From: Ursus arctos
Taxonomy: Eukaryota > Chordata > Mammalia > Carnivora > Ursidae
Reading direction: 5' to 3'
DNA: 64,000 nucleotides
NCBI RefSeq assembly: GCF_023065955.2
Contig: NW_026622930.1
Span: 19,817,449 to 19,881,448 of the forward strand
Shown here one piece after another: positions 32,660 through 46,286 of the stretch (its first letter is position 1; each line of letters opens with the position of its first letter). The notes under the pieces were generated by a model. The model saw only the letters and a program-made list of their open reading frames with translations, had not been told where the DNA came from and did no database searches. Both the position numbers and the translations under genes were made by a program.

Positions 32660-33195
32660 AGGGTACCAGATTTGGGATCTATAGATTATAATGGGGAGAC
32701 TGGAAGGCACCATACTGTAGAGGGCTTTCTATGTTACCTTCAACAACTTGGATAGGTTTTTAAACATCCTACAAAGGTAAGTGTGATCATTCAACCAGGT
32801 TTGCCTGGCACAGTCATGGATTATACCTGCCCTCCCGTGCTATGTATTCATAGCAGTCCCTGTTATTCTCAAAAGTGAAACAGTTCAGATCACAGAAAGG
32901 TGGTATCTTTTATATAATTTTGCATATTAACAGAACCGAATTTGTTTTTGATAGAACACTCTTGGTTACAGCATCAAGGATGCATTTGAAGAGACAATAG
33001 GACAGTAGAAGTCCGTTAAGGAACATGATACAATGGTCCAGTTAAGAGAAGACAATGGACTAAAATCATGCAGTACCAATGCAGTTGGTGAGCAGAGAAC
33101 CACCTTAGGAAGTATCCAGGAGGCCAAGTCAGAACAGGTGTTTAAAATGAAAGAGAGGCGTCAAATACTCAAGTATTTGTAGCTAGACTAGAAGG
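32660..33195 (-). repeat. L2 LINE, antisense, decayed
   Basis: The plus strand resembles the reverse complement of the mid-L2 region: 'ggagactggaaggcaccata', 'gagggctttctatgttacc', 'ggatgcatttgaagagacaa' and 'aggaggccaagtcagaacag'. High divergence and a gap around 32800-32950 make this tentative. Confidence 0.4.
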
Positions 33196-35704
33196 AAATG
33201 CAAAAGGTAGAGAAGGAAGAAAAAAAAAACATATGGAAAAGTTAGGGCAAATAATAAGCAGAGTGGTAACGTTTCGGGAGAGTCGTCAAAAATACTGAAT
33301 GCAGCTGTGGTCCACTAAAGCAAGGTAGACAGAACTTTTCAGGTAGGGGATGGAAAGATGTAGAATGCTTTAAAAAAACAGAATGCGGCTGAGTTTTGAT
33401 GTGAGAAAGGACAGCATAAACTAAGCAATGGTAGGCCACGATCCATATTCCTGAAAGTTTCCACAGGCCACCTGTTGGAGGTTCACTTTATCCTGTGTGA
33501 AACCAAGATTCAGTGGAAAGGTATAAGGTAGGCAGCAAGATGATCAGCTTAGTATTTGACCTACCCCACAGTTCTTTGGCGTACTAGAAAGTCAGTATTC
33601 TATAGGGGACTGTATTCAAAACACTGTTTGGAGAAGAAAGCCTCCTACCACCACTGAAGGATGTTTCTGCACTGAAGATCTGACCCTTCCACAATATGAT
33701 AACATGCAATGTTTTAGATATCATATATATGGTATAACCACCAGATCAGCACCCAAGAAACTGGCCCCTAAAACCTTCAAAGGTCAAGAGCTGGGGAATA
33801 GCAAGAGTTTCGGGTCTTAGAATAGTGAAGGATTTGAAGTAATAAGCTCAAATATATATTGGCATTGGGTCTGACGAATTTAGGAACATAGAGTGGTATG
33901 GGAAGGTCTAGCTACATTAATACTTTGTTCCATGCCAGAACTGTCAGTTGCCTCTTTACCCAGAAAGTATAAATAGGGCCATGAATAGAGGAGGGTAAGG
34001 AAGACAGGCTACTGAAGCTTGGCAAGGTTGCACAAAGATTCAGCTAGTTATGGCTAACCCCTTCCTAAAAAGGAGCTTAAAAATCCCAGTGAGTTCATTA
34101 TTAACCTGAAAATGATGAGACTGTACTTTACTGTGTATATCAGAACCTATATTGTCAAAGTACATCCTAACCCTTTATAGAGGTGGGTGCCCAAATCAGA
34201 CAGGAAATTCTTAACAGAAAAAGAGACTTACTTGGTTTAGGAGATTTACACTTTCTCCCTTTGATTTTTCTCACTACAGATCTACCCAATCCAGCAGCTA
34301 TTCTACACACCGCTTACATAATGCTCACACAGCAGGCATGCATTTGGTTGAACTTGTAACTTCACAGAACAGGAAGACAAGGAAGGTACCAGGAAGTTTG
34401 TTCTCTAGCATTTAATAGTGTGAATATTCCACCACCCCAAGCAGACTTTTTACTGCTCCATTGTGGTTGTAGGGAGCCTGGAAGGCATCATACATTTGAC
34501 TATAGAATAAGAAAAAGGAATTCCTTCTTAGAATGAGAAAACGCTGTTAACATGAAAGCAAGAATCAACATAATATCTGGAACCATGATAGAAGATACGA
34601 AGTGGTATTTTTAAAAGAAAATAAGAGAATGTTAAGCCATTGAATTTACTGTCCGAGGTCACACACTAGTCTCTGACAAAGCAGATAACCTAGTACATGC
34701 TCTTTTTGCCTTTCTACGTTCAATCCAATCTTAAGATGGATCGAAACAGTAGAGTCACATTCAGCATTTCAAGGAATAAGATTTTCATCATGTCCCCAGA
34801 AAGGTAATTTCGGTCTAATAGATTTCATTAGATTGAATTTTAGCTTGAAAGCATTTCTGAAAGCAGTGCTATGGAGTAAAGTACAACATAGTTAAAAAGG
34901 TTCCGTAGTAACCTATCTATACTTAGTTTAGTCCCATTACTTCTAGTTCTGCTCCTTGGGACCACCCTAAAGTACTGTGCTCTTACTTGATGTTTACATC
35001 CTTTCAATGACTTGAATTTGTTTAATAAAACCTACAGGAGGTTAAGACCTTTCTTACTATGTTAGCATATTTAGCCTCTGGGGAATGTCTGCTTTCACGT
35101 AATTATGCACAGATTTCATATTTATACAAATATTTTGTGCCTGCAGGGAGGTAAAATGGATCTCATGAATATTCAACAGTGCTATTTCTTCTAGTAAGAC
35201 ACAAACATCTTTCTCTGTGGATACTATACACTAGGATGTCTATATATCCCCCCTTCTTGCTTTGTTTGCATAAAGCTGATGAGATTCAGGGGCTGCCAAA
35301 GGAGACATTTGTTTTCCCAGGGACCACAATACTCTCACCCCTCCTCCAAATAATTCCATAGCATTTCTCAGATTCAAATCTTCACTATCATACAGTTTTC
35401 TCCATTTACATGTGGAATTGTGTATTTTATTAATTCTACATAGGATATATAATACAGTATATACAATTCTAGGTGCACAAAATGAGAGAAAGATTGGGCT
35501 TCAAATTGTAGTGGAAAAGAGCTACCAGGGACAGGGTGCTTTACTCTTTGTGGCACGGCTTCCCAGAAGACAATCTTCTGCATGCTCAGACTTCAGATTT
35601 TAATAGTAAACTAGAAGGCTAACGGAACCACCTCTGGAAAGAAATCTGGAAAAACTCTTTAGAAGAAGCAATTTCCCTTATATAATAACATTGTTCACAC
35701 AAAG
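33196..35704. other. Long unassigned stretch
   Basis: About 2.5 kb without recognised genes or repeats. Overlapping short frames only. Confidence 0.45.
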
Positions 35705-35905
35705 AGTTGTCCATTTATACATTTGTTCTGAGAATCAAGTATGCTAGGAACTATTCTAGGCTCTGGGAATACATTAAAGAACAAAACATAAGACAGATAA
35801 AGTCACTGTTATGATGGAGCTTATATTCTAGAGGGGATACCGAACATAAAAAATGAACAACAACAAAAAAAGGATGAATGAACAATATGTAAAGTAGCGG
35901 TGAGC
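35705..35905 (-). repeat. L2 LINE 3' end, antisense
   Basis: A clear reverse-complement L2 tail: 'ggaactattctaggctctgg', 'aatacattaaagaacaaaac', 'gatggagcttatattctaga' and 'ggggataccgaacataaa'. These correspond to the L2 3' UTR block read backwards. Confidence 0.75.
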
Positions 35906-37362
35906 ACTATGGAGACATGAACTCTTGGTCGGTCCCACTGGCAACCAGCTTAGAGAGAAACTAGAGGAAGCTTGAGGACCAGAGGGTCAATTCTAACCCA
36001 GTGGTTGTGGTGCCAGCTATGACCATGGCCCCCACACTTTCTCCATTTGCTTGAAAGTGCTCATAGAGGCGGTGGTTAAAACTACGAAGACTGAATATTA
36101 CTTCTTCCCTAATTACTTCTGCCTTCTGATTCGGAGCTCTTATTTCCTTTTTGTTTCTGAACAGCAATGCCATTATTGAAACAGCCACCTTGAAAAACAA
36201 TGTTCTAGAACAGTTTTCTTAGATTGCTCAGTCTTAGCATGTCCTTTATCCATTCTCATGAAAAACTCCTTAAGGTTACAAATAGCTTTCAAATAACTCC
36301 CCCACAAGGTCTTTGTAGATATTCAAATCCTTTTAAATCTGAAACCATCCTGAAAAAACAGCACAGAGAAAAATGCACTAGAGGACTCACTGGAATAAGA
36401 CTTTTCCGTCTCCACAAAAAAAAAGATCTGTTATGAGAACAATGACAAATCTGCAGGGTTATACCCTTAAAATAATAAGTAATGGGATGTTGAATATGTC
36501 CGTCTAGACTCAGTCAGCTTTTAGGACACCCAGACAAGGATAAATAAATACTTGTCACAAGAACGTAGACCTTAGATCTAAAGACTTCGAATATTCACAC
36601 TCTTTGTTGGGTGGCGAGGTTATGCCCTAAGAGACGTCATAAGATATTTTTAGATTTAATATTATTTTATCAACACTCATGATTCTTTGCAGTCTCAAAT
36701 ATTAAATATTTCTGAGTAAAATCCTGAAATTGACAGGAGTGTAAGCCAGAAGTTCATATTCTGGGAAGTTAGTTGAAGGATTCAGGTTGACAAACTTCAT
36801 TTAGATGAACCTCTAATAAAGTGAATTTTAGGCAGACCTTGAAAAGAAGTAGTACAATAAAAGCTAACCATCTCAGCCACCCAGCCCTCAGTTCTTACAT
36901 CTGACCTCCTCATTAAAATCTAAAAGGTTAGTTAGCACTCCAGGCAAGGAGTGATCCCATTCTCTTTAGTGAAAGTACTTATCTGAGAACAGTGAAGACA
37001 CTCAGCTATCAAAAAACCTTCTGGAAGCACAAATCCCACATCACATATTCAACCTGGAAGCTACGGGCAGCCAAGAGTCCAGCTATTTGGACATTTTAAG
37101 AGGTTGCATCTATGACTTTGAAACCAACCCTAAAAATCAGATTGCAAGTGGCTATGTCCTGAATGAACTCCTTCATCTCGGGCTGTAGAAAGCTGGACTG
37201 AGCAGAAGGCGATGGCCTAAAAGGCTTCCTCTGCTGAAAACAAGTAGATGTAGAAGGACTAGGGCCAATACTAAAAGTAAAAAAAGCAGGTTTTCAAAAA
37301 CAGAAAGCAATTTCTTTTCCTCTCCAGTCACTGTAGTGATGTAGGACATTAGTAGGGAGGGG
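35906..37362. other. Long unassigned stretch
   Basis: About 1.45 kb with no gene or named repeat. An A run of about 10 bases lies near 36415-36424. Confidence 0.45.
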
Positions 37363-37733
37363 TCTTCGTCCACTCAGGTAGCTAGAACAAAAAACCATGA
37401 ACTGGGTGGCTTGTAAACAATAAGCATTCATTTCTTATAGTCCTTGAGGCTGAACGGTCCAAAATCAAGGCACGAGCAGACTGTGTCTGGTAAGTGATCA
37501 CTTCCTGGTTTATAGAGAGCTGGCTTTTCATGGTGTCTTCCCATAATGAGAAAGGGGGAGGGCGAAGGAACATCTCTGGGACCTCTTTTACAAAGGCACA
37601 ATTCCCATTCATGAAGCCTCCACCCTCGTGACCTAATCACCTCCCTAGCAGCCCACCCTCCAAATATCATCACATTGTGGATTAGGTTACCAATATACGA
37701 ATTTTGAGGGACACAAACATTCTGTCTGTAGCA
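37363..37733 (-). mobile_element. MLT1-type LTR (A0-like), antisense
   Basis: The segment contains 'gaactgggtggcttgtaaac', 'catggtgtcttcccataatg', 'cccattcatgaagcctccac', 'gtgacctaatcacctcccta', 'atatcatcacattgtggatt' and the terminal 'attctgtctgtagca'. This is the reverse complement of a near-complete MLT1A-type LTR. It is a solo LTR. Confidence 0.88.
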
Positions 37734-40614
37734 GCTAGTAAAATATCTGTGTTCCACAAGCCCTCATGGACAGAGTCTTCCAGATCACCACTTTATCTTT
37801 CCTAAGTGATGGCATTTACATTTAGATTTCAAGATTAGGCCTTTGAGAGGCCAAGCAGCAAAATGGAGGGAGAGATGGGAAAGTTGCAAACAGCTTGTAC
37901 TAGTGTCTTGTAAGGAAGGCTCTCAGAAGTTGTACATGACATTTTATTTACATACTGCCATACAGAAATGTGTCACAATGGAGGCAAGGAAAGCTTTCTC
38001 CTGGCCATAAATATGCCTAGCTAATTCTTCTGTGACTAAGGAAGAAAGCTGGAATTGTAAGGAGTTTCTACACCTCACCTAAAATCTGCATTAGTGGAGA
38101 ACCTGCTAATTTAGCTCCTCCTGGCACTGAAAAGGTCAACTTCTTTGTTACCAGAAGCTGAAACAGTTTAAATAAACAGAATGCCCTAAGGAAACAATCT
38201 GAAAAGATAAAACTTGAAAACTCAAGATTTTCAAGCATCTTCTAATAAGAATTCTTTGCCATCTCCATGGAAAAGATCAGATAATGGAAGCCATCTCAGT
38301 TACAAAGATCGGATTAAGGAAGTTGCCTTACCATCCAAACCCATTACTGCAAGTAGCAGAGTCATTACAGGTATGGATGACAATCTTTCTTTGGGCAATA
38401 AAACGTGTGTGGAATGGACACAATTTCTTAACAGAATCATCAAAACCAGTCAACAGGTCAGTACATTCCCTTGCTTCTGCTCTGATGATCCTAGAAGCAT
38501 GTGTTTAAAAAGCAACTCTGCTAGCCCAGGTCCCTGAGTGACTACTGTGATGAGTTTCCTGTCAAAGCTTCCCTTCTGCCCCCCACTCAACCCCACTAAA
38601 CTGCTGAGATTTTAGAATTGTCTCTTCCTAACTTATCCTGGTGGATACAGATCTCTTCAAGGGATATTACATGATGTTGAGGGGAAAGGGGCTAAACTCA
38701 GATGCTGGTAAATCAAGGATCAAGTAGTTTTAAGAATTATGCGCAGTCATGGTTTGGCTATGGCTAACATAGCACATAACTTGGGGGCCTCGTTATTTTT
38801 CAAAAGAACAAAAAATATAAGCTTGGCCTTACAAAAATCTGCAACTGTTCCCTTCCTAACACTGTCCTTGGGCCCTTTAACCTGCACTAGCAGGAAACAA
38901 AGTATGAGAGCTGTGTAGTTCCTAAGAGCTAAGATGTCCGATGCCTACCTCAGACACCGGAAGGAAGGATGAGATGTAATGAAGAACTCCCAAGACGACA
39001 GGGCCAGGGATGACAAAGATCACTTCCAGAAAGCAGGAGGGTTTTCTAGATAGTCTTACAAATCAGTTACTAGTAAAAAGAGCATCTGTCACTTTGGTCC
39101 AGTGACCTGTTGATTGCCATGTGTGACTCTTGCTTCTCTTTTCATAACGGGACTTTTCATGGTTGTAATCTTGTGCCCTCACTCCACATGGCATATTGTG
39201 AGAATGGGAGGCAAATTTACCAGCTTCCAGAGCAAGACGAGCTGTATCTAAAACATTCCCAAAAGAGTTATAATATTAGAGACTCTATCTAGCCTTCGAG
39301 ATAGAGGAGTTGAAGTACAGATTCTTTTGGAAAGTTGGTAAGCAGTTCCATGTGTGGAAAGAAGGCTGTGTAGGCAATTCAGGGGGCCAACAGACAAACT
39401 GTCAGACTCCTGCTTGTCCTGTAACACTGGTCTTCTATTGCAATAAACATGTTTAGCTAAGCTTTACGTGCACCTAAAAGACTTCAGGCCTTAGCGTCTC
39501 TCTTAGCTTCCCTTGTAGCTATAGTAAAATTCCAGACAATGGGATATAAGTAGAATTTTTATTGAGATTCTGAGAACTTCCATTAAAAGACAACTGGTAC
39601 ATACCCTTTGCCACCTTCTTCATCCCTTTCTGCATCATCATGCTTAGATATGGACCATAATCTTGAACCATGAAGACAGAGACGAAATCCTATGGATGGT
39701 ACCATGGTGACCTAGGAGACTAGTCTAACTTTTGTGGAGCAGAGCTAGCATACTAGCACCGGACCATTTACCTCCAGACTTACGTGAGAAATTAATCAGC
39801 TTACTTCTCACTTATTTAGACTAAGTATTTCTTAGGGTTTTCTGTCATACTTGAAGCTAATCTTTTTCTAATGTTAAATGACGTTATTATAAACATCACT
39901 GCTATAGTAAAAGTTCAGTGCAGATGTTGGCTAGATCATGAAGAAAAACGAAGTGTTACAACTTGTAGGTCTCAAACTTATCCGTTCTGAAAGTAAAAAT
40001 GTCTCATTGACATGGACACTCAGATTCCTACCAAATTCTCAATCCTCATCTGCTTAACACTCCCCTACTTCCACTTAAACACACAAGTGCCTCAAAGTCT
40101 TCCAAGAGAACTCAAGATGTCCCTAGGGATGGAGAAATCTCGTGAGCTCAGGACCAAGTCTGTTATTGCTCTTTCCACTTAATCTCATCCAGTAAGATGC
40201 CCAGTAACTATCTACTCTCAACGTCCTCTTTGAGAACAGTCCCACTGAATGTAGCTCTCCTGTAGCTCTTCATCTCTTAGTGAACCACTATCCTCTGGGG
40301 ACTCAGCAATAGCCCACTGTTTTGTGGTATGTTACAATATTTCAGATGGACTCTGACATCGAAGAAATTTCACTGGAATGGTTGAACAGGCTAGGAAAAT
40401 GAAGATGATTGCAATGAAGATGACTGAAGAAGGGGGATAAAAATGGCGTTCAACTCTGCTGAAACAGAAGGCAAGGGAGTTTGGTATGAAGGTGAGCTAG
40501 TGGCAAAGTACTCCACGACATTCAAAGGAGGTAGGTCAATGCCATTAAGCCATCTGCGGCCTGATGTGTTAGATGATTAAGCTCCTACCCTTCCACTGAA
40601 GTTGGAGGAAAGGG
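37734..40614. other. Long unassigned stretch
   Basis: About 2.9 kb without recognised repeats. The longest frame (plus, 38214-38537, 107 codons) has no splice context, domain or familiar motif, and I treat it as chance. No CpG enrichment was seen. Confidence 0.45.
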
Positions 40615-40622
40615 AGCACAAT

Positions 40623-40805
40623 TGTTTTTTAAAGATTGTATTTATTTATTTGTCAGAGAGAGAGCACAAGCAGGGGGAGCAGCAGGCAGAGGGGGAAGCT
40701 ATAGTATTGAGCAAGGAGCCCAATGCAGGACTTGATCCCAGAACCCTGGGATCATGACCTGAGCTGAAGGCAGATGCTTAACCAACTGAGCCACCCAGGC
40801 GTCCC
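40623..40805 (-). mobile_element. Can-SINE, older subfamily, antisense
   Basis: The sequence shows 'aaagattgtatttatttatt', 'cagagagagagcacaagcag', 'ctgggatcatgacctgagct' and the end 'ctgagccacccaggcgtccc'. The flanks share 'agcacaat' at 40615-40622 and 40806-40813, a likely TSD. Confidence 0.93.
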
Positions 40806-41068
40806 AGCACAATCTTCGTTGATAATTATATTTCACAGGGATGGCTCCTATGTCCTGCAAAAATATACCCCACAGTTATAAATCTTCACTCAGCCTCATG
40901 CCAGTTTTATATCTCGAAAGGAACAGAAGGGGAAAAAATGTACAACTGCAAGTTTTCTAAAATAAATGCTGTAAGAAAAGGTAGGGCAGGGACCTCAAGT
41001 TAGGAAGAAACATTCCCCTCAACTTAAGTCTCCTCAGTCACTAGATTGGTTAGAAGAGTCCATAGATC

Positions 41069-41524
41069 AAAGAGCCCAAGTGTCCACTGACTGATGAATG
41101 GGTAAAGAAGATGTGCTAATAGATACACACAATGGAGTATTACTAAGCCATAAAAAATGCATTCTTGCCATTTTGGGACATGGATGGAGCTAGAGTGTAT
41201 TATTCTAAGCAAATAAGCCAGAGTAAGACAAATACCATACGATTTTGCTCATATGCAGAATTTAAGAAACAAAAGAGATGAACCTAGCAGGGGGGAAAGA
41301 GGCAAACAGACTCTTAATTATGAAGAAGAACGGAGGATTGATTTCTGGAGAGGAAGTGGGTGGGGGGATGGGTTAAATAGGTGATGGGGATTAAAGAGGG
41401 CACTTGTTGTGATGAGCACTGGGTGTTGTATGTAAGTAATAAATCACTAAATTCTATACCTGAAACTAATATACTGATATTACACTGTACATTAACCAGA
41501 ATTCAAATAAAAACTTGAAAAAAA
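41069..41524 (+). mobile_element. Older carnivore L1, 5'-truncated, with TSD
   Basis: The segment contains the ORF2 C-terminal remnant ('caatggagtattactaagcc', 'acatggatggagctagagtg'), a 3' UTR with 'ggtgatggggattaaagagg' and 'gcactgggtgttgtatgta', the terminal 'attcaaataaaaac', and an A tail. A 12-bp perfect TSD 'agtccatagatc' sits at 41057-41068 and 41525-41536. The 456-bp element has no open coding frame. Confidence 0.92.
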
Positions 41525-41536
41525 AGTCCATAGATC

Positions 41537-43795
41537 TACTTCCACTAAAAACTCCCAACGTATTTAGTCAAAGATATAGAATAACACATACGAGGTGGTC
41601 ACCTATACTAGGAACGCAGTTGCATACCGCAGAGAAGTGATCCTCAGCTCTTCAGATCCTGGAGGGAGAGAGGAGACAGGTGGCGCAGGGAACATGGACA
41701 CTGTTCCTACAGGTTCAGATCTTATCAAATCTGAGGTCAACTTTGGACTGTGCAACAGCCCTTTTGTAAAGTAGCAGCTAATAATTCAGGGAAAAGTTAG
41801 TAACATAGGACTTACGCCTTCATAAGGAATATGTGTAGACCTTTAGAACCATTATACTCTTCAGCCAAATGCAGAGTCTGCTCCTACACCCCAGGAAGGA
41901 CCCAGCCATCTCTGAATGGCATTTCTAACTCCATGTTTTTATGGAGATTAGTGATTTCTTTTCAGACATGCCCTCACATCTTACCTTCTTTGTTCTTTTG
42001 GCAGGTCATCAAAATAATTCTTGACTCTGGTAGAAAAAAGCAAAACAGCACTTTCAATACTAAATCACCCTTGTAAAAAATGTGGAGATGAGAGGGGAAA
42101 AGGAAGAGGTCTTCTTATTCCCTACACTGCTCCCGACCCCTAAATACAGTCTAGTTGAAATGGTAGTCTAAACTAGGCTTAAGCACACAGAATACCTGTG
42201 GCTTACATACAAGCAATTGTTTGTTGATCCTGCCTTTGCAGATTGCCTAGAGTTTTGTTTAAGCTGGATTCTAGGACATGGCTCATTTCAGGCCAGCTCC
42301 ACAAGCCTGTCTCATGATGCTTGGACAAAAGTCTAACCAAGGCACATCCTTACATTAAGAAAGGCAGGAACGTAAGGGGACAATCTTGAACAGACACATT
42401 TCAAGCCACAACTCTCATTTGCTAACATCCCATCAAGTAAGTCACACACTCAAGGCCATATTGAGTGGAAAACCAAACGTATTATTCCCACATAGGGCAA
42501 GGAGAGGGAATGAGTATTTCTGGACAATAGTTCAATTTACAATAGAAGCCAAGGACCCCAGTTATATCTCCGTATTTTCTTCAAGGAGATAACTTGAGTT
42601 CTACAAAAAGGTCTGCTGAAGCCCCTCAGATTCTAGTCAGAGTTCAATTTTTTTTTTTCCTTTTCTCATCCCACCTGACATGGAAAAGTTACCTGATCCA
42701 AAGGAAAAGGAGACTGCTGACAGTTTAGGGATTTGTTCTAGGAAAGTAAAAGACTCCGTCAGGAATCCCCACTCTCCAGAGACAAGATAGACCAGAGGGT
42801 ATTATTTATACCTTTTATATTGGAGGGCTGGCTGATCCAGAGCAAGAACACTGAAGACTGGAAGAATGAAGCACCCACCACTCTTGAACACAGGCCAATA
42901 GTCTGGATTAGCTTAACATTCTTTATTGCTGCTATCAAAGCTTTCGATATCGAACCTCTCACAGAGGTTAAGTAACTTTAGGACGCTATAGGCTACCGTT
43001 GCAATAGCATAGGTGAACTCCCTTACTTAGGGACTCAGTAAACAGAAACCAGATCTTCAGATTTACAGACTCAATACTTATTAGCTAATCACTTGGCAAC
43101 GGGTTCTCTTCTGCCCACTGTTTTCAGCAAACCTCTCCTGTCATCTTATTTGCTGTGAGAATTTCAGCAAATGTGATCTTTCTTCTGTTCATTTACTGAT
43201 GCTTTTTGCCTTGATGCCCCAGCTGTGTTTCTCTGCCTGTTCTTCCCTCTGGCTCAAATCAAACTGTTTGTTTCTTAAGAGCCAGAAGCATCCGTGGAGA
43301 GTTAAGCAACGATTTCTGAGCATCGAGAGAATTGTGTGTTCTCATGCTATAAAATTTGGGGGAGGGAGTTTAATAGAAACTGAAGGACTTTCAACTCAAA
43401 AAGTCCCATTCAGTTAAAACCTCCCTCTTAGGTTTCTTTTTGGACTATAAACAAGGCTGAGCCAAAATAACTCTAATTGCTGCGAACTTGTTACAAGAAT
43501 TCAAACTACCCAAAACTCCATAACCCGGAATGTAAGCTTAACTGTATCAAGCCATATATGCCAGTGGCAAGATCAGAAACTTCTATCATGATTTTTTCCA
43601 AGAAGTCAAAGTGCAATGGGAGTCTTAAGGTCAGAACAGATTATAATCATATCCTAGTTAGCCTCTGGGATCTGTACCTATAAGCCACAGCTTTGTTTCA
43701 GCTCTAGGTAAATGTTGTTAAAGAATAGTCCTTACACAAATTTATTCCCAGTATGCATATTGGCTATAGGTTTCAAATATTCTGAAGTTGGATCC
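41537..43795. other. Long unassigned stretch
   Basis: About 2.25 kb with no recognised gene or repeat. A T run near 42648-42658 is the only simple feature noted. Confidence 0.45.
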
Positions 43796-43810
43796 ATCAA
43801 CAAAAATTTC

Positions 43811-43987
43811 TTTAAAAAAAAAAAAGCTTTTATTTATTTGTCAGAGAGAGAGAGAGCACACTAGCAGGGGGAGCGGCAGGCAGAGGGAGAATCAGGCTTC
43901 CCACTGAGCAGGGAGCCCCACATGAGACTCGATCCTAGAACCCTGGCCAAGGCAGATGCCTAACCGACTGAGCCACTCAGGCGTCCC
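43811..43987 (-). mobile_element. Can-SINE, older, antisense, internal deletion
   Basis: The sequence shows 'gcttttatttatttgtcaga', 'gcaggcagagggagaatcag', then 'gatcctagaaccctgg' joined directly to 'ccaaggcagatgcctaacc', with the end 'ctgagccactcaggcgtccc'. Compared with the copy at 40623, about 18 bases of the head ('gatcatgacctgagctg' region) are missing. The flanks share only a degenerate 'ccatcaacaa/cctccaacaa'. Confidence 0.9.
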
Positions 43988-45345
43988 TCCAACAATAATT
44001 CTTGCCAGCTACTCTACATACACAATTACCAGTAACTTTCTCCCAGGTTCACTGATGGGGAATATAACCTTCATAATGTTAAAAAGCCATCAATCAGGAA
44101 GCAGAAATCCTTTATCACCGGTTCACTCAAGGTGTTGACAGTTTTCCAACCAACACAGAGATTTTAACATTAAATATGTTACTCTTCTTTGAAGATTTTT
44201 ATACCTCCTCGGTACTATATAACCTATAACCCTCTTTTAGTTATTGAGTCAAATCTGTTCGTGAAGTCATCAAGTAAGGACCAAAGAGAATCTAAAACAG
44301 ACTAAGCTAGTATAGCTCATTGACAGTGACACGAATGTAGAAACACACAACACGTACATGTACTAGCGCCTATTCTTGGCTTATACACTTTGAAAAATGT
44401 ATCCTAAACTATTCAATACCAAAATGGAAGATATGAATATACATATTTATGTGTGCATGTGTATTTCCCACGTATTACTTCCAAATTAACACTATACTGA
44501 ATAACTGTTCTCCAGGGGAGTGGTAATCAAGTTATGCTCTAACACTAAAAAGCTTCATCTGTCCTCTGAAACAGTCAAGTTCATCATCAGAATAAGTGTT
44601 TCCTACCCCCTTGTGTACCACCTTAGTTCTACGTGTCCCACCTGTTGTTCCAGCCATCTCCCAGGACCAGTGTTTTTGAAGCCTTCAACCAGCCTCATGC
44701 AGGCTGTCTGGAGGTACTTCCCATTCACACAATAGAGCTCTTCTTTTTTTGATTCCAGGGAGTGGGACCCCTTGCCAAGCATCTGGCACACACTCATGAG
44801 CACCCCAGGAGTTCAGGAGCATCAATACCTTTGGAGCCGCTGTTGACCATTGAGGCTGGAACTTTTAGATATAGGCTTTTCTTTTTTGTCTCCCTGGTAG
44901 TTAAAATATAAAAACCACAACTGGAGAGTCAGCAGGTGCAAAAGATGCTCTTAGACTACATGAAGACAGAGGCCTAGCAATCCCCATTGAGTCTGGGTTT
45001 CCAGCTATCTCCTTGCAGTGATTTAGTTACATATGTAAATTGTCATAGACTTTCTAGACTGGGCAAGTGCTTGGAGGACTGACTCAGCCAGTATCGAGTG
45101 AAGAAGAGCCAAGGAGCACGTAACCTAAGAGGTAACAAGATGGGGGTGGTTTGAAGCCACTGTCCATGCACCACCTTACCCAGAGCCATTTGCTCATACA
45201 ACCATACAACTTCTTTCTCCCCATTAAAGACCGACATTTTGTCAGCCCTGCCCATCCCAGGGTGTTCTCATCACATTGTTCAGCCAGGTAGATAATTTTG
45301 AAGTGCACTTCATAAGACTTCTCGGGGGATACTACAAAAATCTGC
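43988..45345. other. Unassigned stretch
   Basis: About 1.35 kb. Several minus-strand frames of 66-87 codons between 44600 and 45350 lie in different frames. I considered a decayed processed pseudogene but recognised no protein. Confidence 0.4.
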
Positions 45346-45380
45346 AAAATACATCCTCAAAAAAAAAAAAAATACATCCT
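45346..45380 (+). mobile_element. Poly(A)-only insertion with target duplication
   Basis: The phrase 'aaatacatcct' is present at about 45347-45357 and 45370-45380, separated by one C and about 12 A residues. This is what a retroposition event would leave if reverse transcription copied almost nothing beyond the poly(A) tail. Replication slippage is an alternative. Confidence 0.45.
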
Positions 45381-45794
45381 TGTGTTGTCTCCTTTTCCTT
45401 CTCGGTTTCATCTTACTCCTGTTCCGTAAGAGGACTTCCCAAATGAACTACCTGCACGGAAATCGTTGTCTCAGGTTCTGCGCTCAGGAGAACATAGACT
45501 GAAAAGTCTTTTATAAAGAAACCAAATGTTGCAGACAGACCTAATGATGTTCACCATACTTTGTCTAGACAGCAATGCAAATGCTTTAGGAAGGTTTTCC
45601 AAATCCTGGGATAAAACCAATATTTTTCTAATTTCTATTATGCAGGCAATTCAATTATAGATTGTTTTTACTATTTAACACTTGTATTTTATTTTGCAAT
45701 AGATATTCTATAGTAATTGGCAATATTTTATTTGGACTCAACTTTCTAGAAAATTCCATCTGTAATGTTATACAGAACATTAAGAGAATGTAAT
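45381..45794. other. No gene or repeat recognised
   Basis: About 410 bp of AT-rich sequence. Nothing identifiable was seen. Confidence 0.45.
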
Positions 45795-46245
45795 CCCCAT
45801 ATCCATTTGCCCACTCTCTAATGCAACCCCCTGCAGAGATTTGGAGAGATGATATGCTTAAATACAGGACTGCGTGAGTGAGCTAAGTGAGGGCTGTGTA
45901 GCTAAGTTCTGGTCAATGAAATGAAGTGGAAGAGCACAGGACTTCAAGGAACTCTCTTTAAAGGAGAATAGTCTTCTCAGACTTCCTTGCCTCTCCTCTT
46001 TTTGCTTGCCAGGAAAATGGGTGAGGGGACTGGATATCCAGGAGCAATCTGAACTATGAGGTGACTGAGAAGTGAAGCCAAGTATAGAAGATGCAGGAAC
46101 AGAAATTTGAAGAACCCGTGGAATTGCTATGACAGCTCTGAATGACCCAGCCTCAGAATTCTGTTACATAAGAAACAATCCTTTTAAGTAACCATTATTT
46201 GGGGTTTATCTGTCACAGGCCACCAAAAATAATTCTAACTTACAA
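45795..46245 (+). repeat. LTR-like repeat, family unassigned
   Basis: The ordering 'caaccccctgcagagatttg', 'gagctaagtgagggctgtg', 'ggtcaatgaaatgaagtgga' and a terminal 'ccattatttggggtttatct' with 'gtcacaggcc' resembles ERVL-type mammalian LTRs in the sense orientation. I cannot name the family. No TSD was identified. Confidence 0.4.
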
Positions 46246-46286
46246 AGCCCCACAAATAGAAATTCCAGGCAAGTGGTTCATTAAGG

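Noticed and set aside
38214..38537. A 107-codon plus-strand open frame
   Set aside because: Not recognised; a second overlapping frame is also open, no exon signals were found, and the length is within chance expectation.
44600..45350. Possible processed pseudogene on the minus strand
   Set aside because: Several 66-87 codon frames lie in different frames, but no protein was recognised and no poly(A)/TSD structure encloses the region; left unassigned.
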